Below the pieces are notes generated by a model that saw only the letters and a program-made list of their open reading frames with translations, did no database searches and had not been told where the DNA came from. Position numbers and translations under genes: made by a program. This document shows positions 54,207 to 64,000 of a DNA stretch of 64,000 nt, piece after piece (within the stretch, counting starts at the first letter, position 1; each line of letters starts with the position of its first letter). The stretch spans positions 1,798,001-1,862,000 of the forward strand of contig NZ_VMSF01000001.1 in assembly GCF_009765225.1 (NCBI RefSeq), read 5' to 3'. The stretch is from Leifsonia sp. AG29. Lineage in GTDB: Bacteria; Actinomycetota; Actinomycetes; Actinomycetales; Microbacteriaceae.

Positions 54207-55395
54207 GCACACGGTCATCGACACGCGGGCGGGCTACCTCGCCGCCGTCGAGCGCATCGCGGGAGGCTCGGGTCCGGTCGCGGTCGACGCCGAGCGCGCA
54301 AGCGGCTTCAGGTACTCCCAGCGGGCGTACCTGATCCAGATGTTCCGGCGCGACGCGGGGACATTCCTGTTCGACCCTCCCGCGATCGGCCGCTTCGACG
54401 AGCTCGACGCCGCCATCCACGACGACGAGTGGGTGCTCCACGCCGCGACGCAGGACCTCACCTGCCTGCGGGAGGTCGGCCTCGACCCGGCGCGGATCTT
54501 CGACACCGAGCTCGCGGCCCGCCTCCTCGGGATGCCGCGCGTCGGCCTCGGCACCGTCGTCGAGGAGCTCCTCGGCATCCATCTCGCGAAGGAGCACAGC
54601 GCAGCCGACTGGTCGACGCGACCGCTGCCCGAGCCGTGGCTGAACTACGCCGCTCTCGATGTAGAGCTCCTGCCCGACCTCCGTGACGCCATGGAGGAGC
54701 TCCTCCAGCAGGCCGGGAAGGCCGAGATCGCCCGTCAGGAGTTCGCGGACGAGCTCACCCGGGAACTGGTCGTCGTCCGGAGCGAGCCGTGGCGGCGCCT
54801 CTCGGGCATCCACTCGATCCGCGGGCTGCGCAACCTCGCCGTCGCCCGCGAGCTCTGGCTCGCCCGCGATGCTCTCGCCCGGGAGCTCGACACCGCACCC
54901 GGTCGGCTCGTGCCCGACGCGTCGCTGACCGCCGCCGCGAAGGCCCTGCCGGATTCGAAGCGCGCGCTCGCCTCCCTCCGTGAGTTCACGGGTCGCGCCA
55001 GCCGCACCGAGCTCGACCGCTGGTGGGCGGCCATCGAGGCCGGCCGGAGCACCGACGACCTCCCCGTGCTGCGCGGCCCCGGGGACACGCTGCCGCCGCC
55101 GCGGTCGTGGTCCGACCGCAACCCGGAGGCCGACGCCCGGCTGAAGGCCGCCCGGGAGGCGATCTCGGCCCTGTCGGAAGAGCGCGCGATCCCCGTCGAG
55201 AACCTTCTGACCCCCGAGACGCTGCGCCGCGTTGCGTGGGCTCCCCCGGCCGAGGTCACCCCGGAGACGATCGCCCAAGCACTCCGCGCGCACGGCGCGA
55301 GACCCTGGCAGATTGAGGCAACCTCACAGGTGATCGCCCTCGCCTTTGTCGAAAGCACCCAAACGGCCGACGAGGCCCCGGAGGCCGCTTCGTAG
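54199..55395 (+). CDS. rnd: Ribonuclease D with HRDC domain
   Basis: 398 residues. The N-terminal 3'-5' exonuclease is DEDDy type: VAVDAERASG with Asp30 and Glu32, DDEWVLHAATQDLTCL, and YAALDVELLPDL with the tyrosine and last aspartate. The HRDC domain follows at about 208-285 (WRRLSGIHSIRGLRNLAVARELWLARD), then a C-terminal helical region. RNase D trims tRNA 3' ends. The start overlaps the DUF3000 gene, and the two are co-transcribed. Confidence 0.94.
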   Translation: MPEHTVIDTRAGYLAAVERIAGGSGPVAVDAERASGFRYSQRAYLIQMFRRDAGTFLFDPPAIGRFDELDAAIHDDEWVLHAATQDLTCLREVGLDPARIFDTELAARLLGMPRVGLGTVVEELLGIHLAKEHSAADWSTRPLPEPWLNYAALDVELLPDLRDAMEELLQQAGKAEIARQEFADELTRELVVVRSEPWRRLSGIHSIRGLRNLAVARELWLARDALARELDTAPGRLVPDASLTAAAKALPDSKRALASLREFTGRASRTELDRWWAAIEAGRSTDDLPVLRGPGDTLPPPRSWSDRNPEADARLKAAREAISALSEERAIPVENLLTPETLRRVAWAPPAEVTPETIAQALRAHGARPWQIEATSQVIALAFVESTQTADEAPEAAS

Positions 55396-55439
55396 GAAGG
55401 ATCAAACGATTCCTTCCTTCACAGCCGTGTACCTAGGAT
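55395..55439 (+). promoter_or_regulatory. Inverted repeat and -10 box before the fad operon
   Basis: GGAAGGA (55395-55401) and TCCTTCC (55411-55417) form a 7-bp inverted repeat with a 9-nt loop directly after the rnd stop. TAGGAT at 55434-55439 is the likely -10 box for fadA. The repeat may be an operator overlapping the -35 region or a weak terminator for rnd. Confidence 0.45.
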
Positions 55440-55468
55440 CGTTCCCGACCTGATCACTGGGAGGCACT

Positions 55469-56677
55469 GTGGCCGATAAGACCGATGTCGTGTTCGTCGA
55501 CGGAGTCCGCACTCCGTTCGGGCGGGCCGGCGAAAAAGGGCAGTACTGGAACACCCGAGCGGACGACCTCGCGGTCAAGGCCATCATCGGCCTGCTCGAG
55601 CGGAACCCGGCCGTGCCCAAGGAGCGGATCGACGACGTGGCCATCGCCGCCACGACGCAGCAGGGCGACCAGGGCCTGACCCTCGGGCGCACCGCGGCGC
55701 TGCTCGCCGGACTGCCCAAGTCGGTCCCCGGATTCGCCATCGACCGGATGTGCGCCGGGGCGATGACGAGCGTGACCACGCTCGGCTCCGGCATCGCGTT
55801 CGGCAGCTACGACCTCGTCATCGCGGGCGGCGTGGAGCACATGGGCCGTCACCCCATGGGCTTCGGGGCCGACCCCAACCCGCGCTTCCTGTCCGAGCGG
55901 ATGGTCGCCGAGGACGCCCTCAACATGGGCATGACCGCGGAGCGCATCCACGACCGGTTCCCCGCCCTCACCAAGGAGCGCGCCGACCGGTTCGCGATGC
56001 GCAGCCAGCAGAAGGTCGCCGCCGCCTACGGCGAGAAGAAGCTCCAAGCAGACCTGGTGCCCGTCGCCATCCGCTCGGAGAACGGCTGGGGCCTCGCCAC
56101 GCAGGACGAGGGCATGCGTCCGGAGACGACGATGGAGGGCCTCGCCACGCTGAAGACCCCGTTCCGCCCCCACGGCCGGGTCACCGCGGGCAACTCCTCC
56201 CCCCTCACCGACGGCGCGACCGCGAGCCTCCTCGCCTCCTCCGACGCCGTGAAGGAGTTCGGCCTGAAGCCGAAGATGCGCATGGTGAGCTTCGCGTTCG
56301 CCGGCGTCGAGCCGGAGATCATGGGCATCGGCCCGGTGCCCTCGACCGAGAAGGCGCTCCGCAAGGCCGGTCTGACCATCGACGACATCGGCCTGTTCGA
56401 GCTCAACGAGGCGTTCGCGATCCAGGTGCTGTCGTTCCTCGACCACTTCGGCATCGACGACGACGACCCTCGGGTCAACAAGTGGGGCGGAGCGATCGCC
56501 ATCGGCCACCCGCTGGCCGCGAGCGGCGTGCGCCTCATGATCCAGCTCGCCCGCCAGTTCGAAGAGCACCCGGAGGTCCGCTACGGCGTCACCGCCATGT
56601 GCGTCGGCCTCGGCCAGGGCGGCACCGTGATCTGGGAGAACCCCAACTACGACAAGCGCGCCGCGCGGAAGGGCTGA
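55469..56677 (+). CDS. fadA: Acetyl-CoA C-acyltransferase (3-ketoacyl-CoA thiolase)
   Basis: 402 residues, GTG start with GGGAGG 5-10 nt upstream. Cleaves 3-ketoacyl-CoA in beta-oxidation. The nucleophile is Cys95 in IDRMCAGAMTS, the His motif is NKWGGAIAIGHPLAASG, and the second cysteine is in TAMCVGLGQGG. Followed 6 nt later by fadB; together they form the trifunctional-type complex. TKTDVVFVDGVRTPFGRA-like opening (here DKTDVVFVDGVRTPFGRA) is typical of FadA in actinobacteria. Confidence 0.96.
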   Translation: MADKTDVVFVDGVRTPFGRAGEKGQYWNTRADDLAVKAIIGLLERNPAVPKERIDDVAIAATTQQGDQGLTLGRTAALLAGLPKSVPGFAIDRMCAGAMTSVTTLGSGIAFGSYDLVIAGGVEHMGRHPMGFGADPNPRFLSERMVAEDALNMGMTAERIHDRFPALTKERADRFAMRSQQKVAAAYGEKKLQADLVPVAIRSENGWGLATQDEGMRPETTMEGLATLKTPFRPHGRVTAGNSSPLTDGATASLLASSDAVKEFGLKPKMRMVSFAFAGVEPEIMGIGPVPSTEKALRKAGLTIDDIGLFELNEAFAIQVLSFLDHFGIDDDDPRVNKWGGAIAIGHPLAASGVRLMIQLARQFEEHPEVRYGVTAMCVGLGQGGTVIWENPNYDKRAARKG

Positions 56678-56682
56678 ACGAC

Positions 56683-58848
56683 GTGACCGACTACAGCACC
56701 ATCGACTTCAGCCCGCTCGAGGCGATCGCCGACGATGAGGTCGTCACGCACTCGCTCGTCAAGGACATCACCCTGCCGAGCGGCAAGACGCTCGCGCTCG
56801 TGACGCTCGACAACGGCCGAGACCACACACGACCCAACACGATGGGTCCCGCGACGCTGCTCGAGCTCGGCCGCACCTTCGACGAGCTCACAGCCCGCGC
56901 CAAGCGCGGCGAGATCGACGCGGTCGCCGTCACGGGCAAGCCTTTCATCCTCGCCGCGGGCGCGGACCTCAGCCGCGTGAACGAGATCCCGAGTCTGGAG
57001 GTCGCGAAGCTCCTCCCCCAGCTCGGCCACTACGTCCTGGGCAAGCTGGCGACGTTCGGCGTCCCGTCGTTCGTGTTCACGAACGGCCTCGCGCTGGGCG
57101 GTGGTGTCGAGATCGGCCTCAACGCCGACTACCGCACGATCGACCGCAACGCCGCTGCGTTCGCGCTGCCCGAGGTGTTCCTGGGGCTCATCCCGGGCTG
57201 GGGAGGCGCGACCATCCTCCCGAACCTGATCGGGATCGAGAACGCCCTCAAGGTCGTCGTCGAGAACCCGCTCAAGCAGAACCGGATGCTGAAGCCCCAG
57301 GAGGTCTTCGACCTCGGGATCGCCGACGCGATCTTCGACTCGGCCAACTTCCTCGAGGACTCGCTGCGCTGGGCCGACGGGGTCCTGACCGGCGACATCC
57401 AGGTCAAACGGCCCAACGAGCCCGGCAAGCTCGAGCGCATGGTCAAGTGGGACGCGGCCATCGGCATCGCCCGCAAGATGCTCGAGTCTCGCATCGGCAC
57501 CGTCCCGAAGGCGCCGTACAAGGCGCTGGATCTCCTCAAGGCGGCGAAGTCCAACGACCGCGCGGCGTGCTTCGAGCTGGAGGACGAGGCGCTCGCCGAG
57601 CTCGTCTCCGGTGACCAGTTCCAGGCCTCCATCTACGCGTTCAACCTCGTGCAGAAGCGGGCCAAGCGACCCGCCGGCGCACCCGACAGGAAGCTCGCCA
57701 AGCGGGTCACGAAGATCGGCGTGATCGGCGCGGGGTACATGGCCAGCCAGTTCGCGCTGCTCTTCGTGCGCCGGCTCAAGGTCCCCGTGGTGATCACGGA
57801 CCTCGACCAGGCCCACGTGGACAAGGGCGTGGCGTACATCCACGACGAGATCGGCAAGCTGCTCGAGAAGGGCCGCATCTCGCCCGACGAGTCCAACCGG
57901 CTCAAGGCCCTCGTCACCGGCACCACCGACAAGGCCGACTTCGCCGACTGCGACTGGGTCATCGAGGCCGTCTTCGAGGAGCTCGGCGTCAAGCAGGCCG
58001 TGTTCGAGGAGGTCGAGCAGTACCTCTCCGACGAGGCCGTCCTCGCTACCAACACCTCCTCGCTGTCCGTCGAGGAGATCGGGGCCCGGCTCAAGCACCC
58101 GGAGCGACTCGTGGGCTTCCACTTCTTCACCCCGGTCGCGGTCATGCCGCTCATCGAGGTCGTGAAGACGCCGAACACCGACGACGCGACGCTGTCCACG
58201 GCGATGGTGACCGCTGCGGCGCTCAAGAAGAACGCCGTGATCACGGCCGACACCCCCGGGTTCGTGGTCAACCGCGTGCTGGCGAAGATCCTCGGGGAGG
58301 CGATGCACGCCGTCGACGACGGAACCCCGTTCGAGACGGTGGACGAGGCCTTCCAGCCGCTGGGCCTGCCGATGGCGCCCTCGCAGCTGCTCGACCTGGT
58401 CGGGCTCACGGTCGGAGCGCACGTGCTCGACACGCATCACGCGGCGTTCCCCGACCGGTTCTATCGCAGCGAGAACCTCCACAAGCTCGCCGAATACGGC
58501 ACGCTCCTCGAGAAGGACGCCAAGGGCAAGGTGAAGGGCCTCGACAAGGGAGCCGCGAAGATCGTCGCCGGTGGGAAGAATCCGTGGACCAAGGAGGAGA
58601 TCCTCCGCAGCCTCGAGGACGGCCTCGCCGACGAGATCCACCGCATGCTGGTCGACGACCACGTCGTGGAGGCGCCCGAGGACATCGACCTCTGCATGAT
58701 CCTCGGCGCCGGGTTCCCGTTCCAGATGGGCGGCATCACTCCCTACCTCGACCGGGTGGGAGCGTCGGAGCGCGTCTTCGGCGACACGTTCCACCACCCG
58801 CCGGTCAGGGGCGTGCGTCAGCCGTCGGAGGTCGCTGCTGCGCACTGA
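56683..58848 (+). CDS. fadB: 3-hydroxyacyl-CoA dehydrogenase / enoyl-CoA hydratase multifunctional protein
   Basis: 721 residues. N-terminal crotonase domain (about 1-310) with AGADLSRVN, GLALGGGVEIGLNADYR and LPEVFLGLIPGWGG, which hold the two catalytic glutamates. Rossmann NAD domain from about 340 (KIGVIGAGYMASQFALLF; the third glycine of GxGxxG is alanine), with the hydroxyacyl-CoA motif VGFHFFTPVAVMPLIEVV, and two C-terminal helical domains (TPGFVVNRVLAKILGEA). GTG start with AAGG upstream. Partner of fadA in beta-oxidation. Confidence 0.96.
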   Translation: MTDYSTIDFSPLEAIADDEVVTHSLVKDITLPSGKTLALVTLDNGRDHTRPNTMGPATLLELGRTFDELTARAKRGEIDAVAVTGKPFILAAGADLSRVNEIPSLEVAKLLPQLGHYVLGKLATFGVPSFVFTNGLALGGGVEIGLNADYRTIDRNAAAFALPEVFLGLIPGWGGATILPNLIGIENALKVVVENPLKQNRMLKPQEVFDLGIADAIFDSANFLEDSLRWADGVLTGDIQVKRPNEPGKLERMVKWDAAIGIARKMLESRIGTVPKAPYKALDLLKAAKSNDRAACFELEDEALAELVSGDQFQASIYAFNLVQKRAKRPAGAPDRKLAKRVTKIGVIGAGYMASQFALLFVRRLKVPVVITDLDQAHVDKGVAYIHDEIGKLLEKGRISPDESNRLKALVTGTTDKADFADCDWVIEAVFEELGVKQAVFEEVEQYLSDEAVLATNTSSLSVEEIGARLKHPERLVGFHFFTPVAVMPLIEVVKTPNTDDATLSTAMVTAAALKKNAVITADTPGFVVNRVLAKILGEAMHAVDDGTPFETVDEAFQPLGLPMAPSQLLDLVGLTVGAHVLDTHHAAFPDRFYRSENLHKLAEYGTLLEKDAKGKVKGLDKGAAKIVAGGKNPWTKEEILRSLEDGLADEIHRMLVDDHVVEAPEDIDLCMILGAGFPFQMGGITPYLDRVGASERVFGDTFHHPPVRGVRQPSEVAAAH

Positions 58849-58874
58849 CGCCGTCACCCGCTGACGCGACGACA

Positions 58875-58908
58875 CGAATCCCCCGGGGCACGGCCCCCGG
58901 GGGATTCG
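58875..58908. terminator. Bidirectional terminator between fadB and the aldo/keto reductase
   Basis: CGAATCCCCCGGGG and CCCCGGGGGATTCG form a perfect 14-bp stem with a 6-nt loop, midway between the convergent stops. No long U tract on either side, but stem strength and position support termination in both directions. Confidence 0.8.
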
Positions 58909-58928
58909 TCGTCGAGCGGTGCGCCGGC

Positions 58929-59915
<987 letters not shown>

Positions 59916-59971
59916 ACCGCCACGATATGCCCGTGCGCGGTCCGCCGCTCCCGCCCGCCCCTCCCCTGCAC

Positions 59972-60101
59972 ATTCGTGCCGAATGCTGTCCATCGCCCCC
60001 GCAGAGGCGACATTCGTGACGAATCTCGCCCAAGCCGGGGAGCGAGATTCGGCACGAATGCGGGGTATCGCTGCGGTGGAGGCGACATTCGGCACGAATG
60101 T
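59972..60101. repeat. Second cluster of ATTCG-N3-CGAAT interrupted palindromes
   Basis: Four copies between the aldo/keto reductase start and the dxs stop: ATTCGTGCCGAAT at 59972-59984, ATTCGTGACGAAT at 60012-60024, and ATTCGGCACGAAT at 60047-60059 and 60087-60099 (the last extended to ACATTCG-GCA-CGAATGT, 60085-60101). Copies 2 and 3 form an 18-bp inverted repeat, ATTCGTGACGAATCTCGC against GCGAGATTCGGCACGAAT, with one mismatch and a 16-nt loop. Same family as 36012-36237. Confidence 0.85.
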
Positions 60102-60130
60102 CGGCTCACCGGGGGGAGGGAGAGAGTGGG

Positions 60131-62083
60131 TCAGGCGCCGCGCTTCTTGGCGTCGACGCCCTGGTCGGCGAGGTCGTCGGCGGGGAGGGGCCGGGCGATG
60201 GGGACCCGGCTGCCGAGCACCTGAGCAACGAGGTCGCGCGCGATCTTCTGGGGGGTCAGGCCGGCGTCCTCGAGGATCTCCGAGCGCGAAGCGTGGTCGA
60301 TGAACTCGTCGGGCAGGCCGAGCTCGTCGACGGCGGTGTCGATGCCGGCGCCGCGGAGGTCTTGCCGGACCCGGGTGCCGATGCCGCCGACGCGGATGCC
60401 GTCCTCGATGGTGACCACGATGCGGTGCTCGGCGGCGAGATCGAGGATGCTGCGCGGGACGGGGACGACCCAGCGCGGGTCGACGACCGTCGCGCCGATG
60501 CCCTGCGCGGCGAGGCGCTCGGCGACCTTGAGGCCGAGCTCCGCCATCGGGCCGACGGTGACGAGGAGGACGTCCTTGCGGTCGTCCTCGTGGAGCACAT
60601 CCACCCCGTCGTCCAGCCGTCGCACGGCGGGGATCTCGGGCTGCACCGCGCCCTTCGGGAAGCGGAGCACGGTGGGCCCGTCATCGACCGCGACAGCCTC
60701 CCCCAGCTCCTCGCGGAAGCGGGCGGCGTCGCGCGGCGCGGCGAGTCGGATCCCGGGGACCACCTGGAGGATCGCGAGATCCCAGATGCCGTGATGGCTC
60801 GGACCGTCCGGACCGGTCACGCCCGCCCGGTCGAGGACGAACGTCACGCCGGCCTTGTGCAGCGCCACGTCCATGAGGACCTGGTCGAACGCGCGGTTCA
60901 TGAACGTCGCATAGATGGCGACGACCGGGTGGAGGCCGCCGAACGCCAGTCCCGCCGCGCTTGTCGCGGCGTGCTGCTCGGCGATGCCGACGTCGTGGAC
61001 GCGGTCCGGGAACCGCTCGGCGAATTTGTGAAGCCCGGTCGGCCGCAGCATCGCGGCGGTGATGCCGACGATCTTCGGGTCCTTCTCGGCGAGCCGCACG
61101 ATCTCGTCGGCGAAGACACCGGTCCAGGAGGGCTTGTGCGATTCCTCGAGCGGCTCCCCCGTCTCCGGGTCGATCTGGCCCACAGCGTGGAACTGGTCGG
61201 CCGCATCGCGGAGCGCCGGCTCGTACCCGCGGCCCTTCTGGGTGATCGCGTGGACGATCACGGGCGCGCCGTAGTTCTTCGCCTGCCGGAGTGCCTCCTC
61301 CATCGCTTCGATGTCGTGGCCGTGCACCGGACCGATGTACTTGATGTCGAGGTTCGAGTAGAGCGCCTCGTTGTTCGAGAAGCGGCTGAGGAATCCGTGC
61401 AGGCCGCCTCGCACGCCACGGTAGAAGGAGCGGCCCGGCGTCCCGAGCCGGTCGAACGCCCGCTGGCTCGACAGGTAGAGATTGCGATACGTGCGTCGCG
61501 TGCGAACCGTGTTGAGGAACCGGGCCATGCCGCCGATGGTCGGCGCGTAGGAGCGTCCGTTGTCATTCACGACGATGATCAACCGGCGGTTGTTGTCGTC
61601 GGTGATGTTGTTGAGGGCCTCCCACGTCATGCCGCCGGTGAGCGCACCGTCGCCGACCACGGCGATGACGTGGCGGTCGTTCTGGCCGGTCATCTGGAAC
61701 GCCCGCGAGATCCCGTCGGCCCACGACAGCGAAGACGACGCGTGCGAGCTCTCGACGATGTCGTGCTCGGACTCGGAGCGCTGCGGGTAGCCGGCCAGGC
61801 CCCCGCGCTGGCGCAGCTGGGAGAAGTCCTGCCGGCCGGTCAGCAGCTTGTGCACGTACGACTGGTGACCCGTGTCGAACACCACCGCGTCGCGAGGCGA
61901 GTCGAAGACCCGGTGGATCGCGATCGTCGTCTCGACGACGCCGAGGTTCGGCCCCAGGTGGCCGCCCGTCTTCGCGACGTTGGCGACCAGGAAGGCACGC
62001 ACCTCCGCGGCGAGCTGGACCAGTTCGCGGTCCGTCAGCCGGTCGAGGTCGCGGGGACCGTGGATGGTCTCGAGGATGCCCAT
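60131..62083 (-). CDS. dxs: 1-deoxy-D-xylulose-5-phosphate synthase
   Basis: 650 residues, ThDP enzyme that condenses pyruvate and glyceraldehyde 3-phosphate, first step of the MEP isoprenoid pathway. [13 protein letters not shown] near the N terminus, the ThDP motif [28 protein letters not shown], and the C-terminal [22 protein letters not shown] and [15 protein letters not shown] are standard. Start [18 protein letters not shown] at 62083. Single copy here, downstream of aconitase on the same strand and separated from it by a terminator. Confidence 0.97.
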   Translation of the reverse strand: MGILETIHGPRDLDRLTDRELVQLAAEVRAFLVANVAKTGGHLGPNLGVVETTIAIHRVFDSPRDAVVFDTGHQSYVHKLLTGRQDFSQLRQRGGLAGYPQRSESEHDIVESSHASSSLSWADGISRAFQMTGQNDRHVIAVVGDGALTGGMTWEALNNITDDNNRRLIIVVNDNGRSYAPTIGGMARFLNTVRTRRTYRNLYLSSQRAFDRLGTPGRSFYRGVRGGLHGFLSRFSNNEALYSNLDIKYIGPVHGHDIEAMEEALRQAKNYGAPVIVHAITQKGRGYEPALRDAADQFHAVGQIDPETGEPLEESHKPSWTGVFADEIVRLAEKDPKIVGITAAMLRPTGLHKFAERFPDRVHDVGIAEQHAATSAAGLAFGGLHPVVAIYATFMNRAFDQVLMDVALHKAGVTFVLDRAGVTGPDGPSHHGIWDLAILQVVPGIRLAAPRDAARFREELGEAVAVDDGPTVLRFPKGAVQPEIPAVRRLDDGVDVLHEDDRKDVLLVTVGPMAELGLKVAERLAAQGIGATVVDPRWVVPVPRSILDLAAEHRIVVTIEDGIRVGGIGTRVRQDLRGAGIDTAVDELGLPDEFIDHASRSEILEDAGLTPQKIARDLVAQVLGSRVPIARPLPADDLADQGVDAKKRGA

Positions 62084-62112
62084 AGCTTCGAGTGTAGGCG
62101 CGCTGCAATGAA

Positions 62113-62145
62113 GGGAGGCTCGGAACGTGCGGTTCCGAGCCTCCC
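62113..62145 (-). terminator. Intrinsic terminator after aconitase
   Basis: GGGAGGCTCGGAAC and GTTCCGAGCCTCCC form a perfect 14-bp stem with a 5-nt loop, 17 nt after the aconitase stop; the minus-strand RNA continues UUCAUU. Confidence 0.88.
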
Positions 62146-62161
62146 CTTGACAGCCGCCTGC

Positions 62162-64000
<1,839 letters not shown>

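Noticed and set aside
55750-56682. N-terminal 311-residue extension of FadB
   Set aside because: This is fadA in another frame; FadB starts at GTG 56683 with the normal family N terminus.

Overview
The window is a GC-rich actinobacterial chromosome segment, most likely from the family Microbacteriaceae (Leifsonia-like). The evidence is gene order and style: alaS-ruvX-mltG-aroE and aroC-aroK-aroB with efp-nusB-pyrRBC; thrS-HIT and pdxST-yebC-ruvCAB-yajC-secDF-rel; DUF3000 followed by RNase D and fadA-fadB; many 4-nt ATGA/GTGA overlaps, GTG/TTG starts and leaderless genes. No phage, insertion sequence, CRISPR array or replication origin was seen.

Layout. 1-7.5 kb (minus strand) runs aroC, aroK, aroB, a DUF3052-like gene, aroQ, efp, nusB and a DsbA-like lipoprotein, then a PyrR-controlled pyrR-pyrB-pyrC set. 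7.6-11.1 kb (plus strand) is an accessory insert that separates aroC from aroE: an LXG/ESX-like alpha-helical domain fused to a DUF1023 alpha/beta hydrolase, followed by three tandem lipoprotein paralogs on an exact 563-bp period. 11.2-20 kb (minus) holds aroE, mltG, ruvX, alaS, two small membrane proteins, rpsD and rarA. 20.2-23 kb (plus) holds a membrane-anchored cyclophilin, a DUF349 protein and an AbiEi-like orphan. 23-33.6 kb (minus) holds rel, a rhodanese, secF, secD, yajC, ruvBAC, yebC, pdxT and pdxS, with pdxR-pdxY divergent. 35.9-36.3 kb is a gene-free repeat island; then come HIT and thrS (minus), an NCS1 permease, a GNAT protein, a LysM lipoprotein and an FAD oxidoreductase (plus), and a divergent tetR/SRPBCC pair with paired operators. 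45.5-46.1 kb holds four tRNA genes. 46.3-49.7 kb holds a PemK/MazF-like gene, a degenerate Amt paralog and amt with a GlnR-type box. 49.7-60 kb holds zapE, sseA, sufE, an alpha/beta hydrolase, DUF3000, RNase D, fadA, fadB and an aldo/keto reductase. The window ends with dxs and the 3' part of aconitase.

How the genes work together. The aro genes make chorismate, the pyr genes make pyrimidines, pdxST with pdxY and pdxR cover PLP synthesis, salvage and control, and secDF-yajC is the translocase accessory complex. Ruv proteins process Holliday junctions, Rel controls (p)ppGpp, fadAB carries out beta-oxidation, and dxs feeds the MEP pathway.

Most notable items: (1) the 7.6-11.1 kb hydrolase plus triplicated lipoprotein locus, which looks like a type VII effector with multi-copy immunity lipoproteins; (2) a dispersed intergenic repeat family built on the interrupted palindrome ATTCG-N3-CGAAT, with six copies at 36.0-36.2 kb and four at 60.0-60.1 kb; (3) an Amt paralog in which both pore histidines are replaced; (4) an AroE carrying a 92-residue acidic N-terminal extension.
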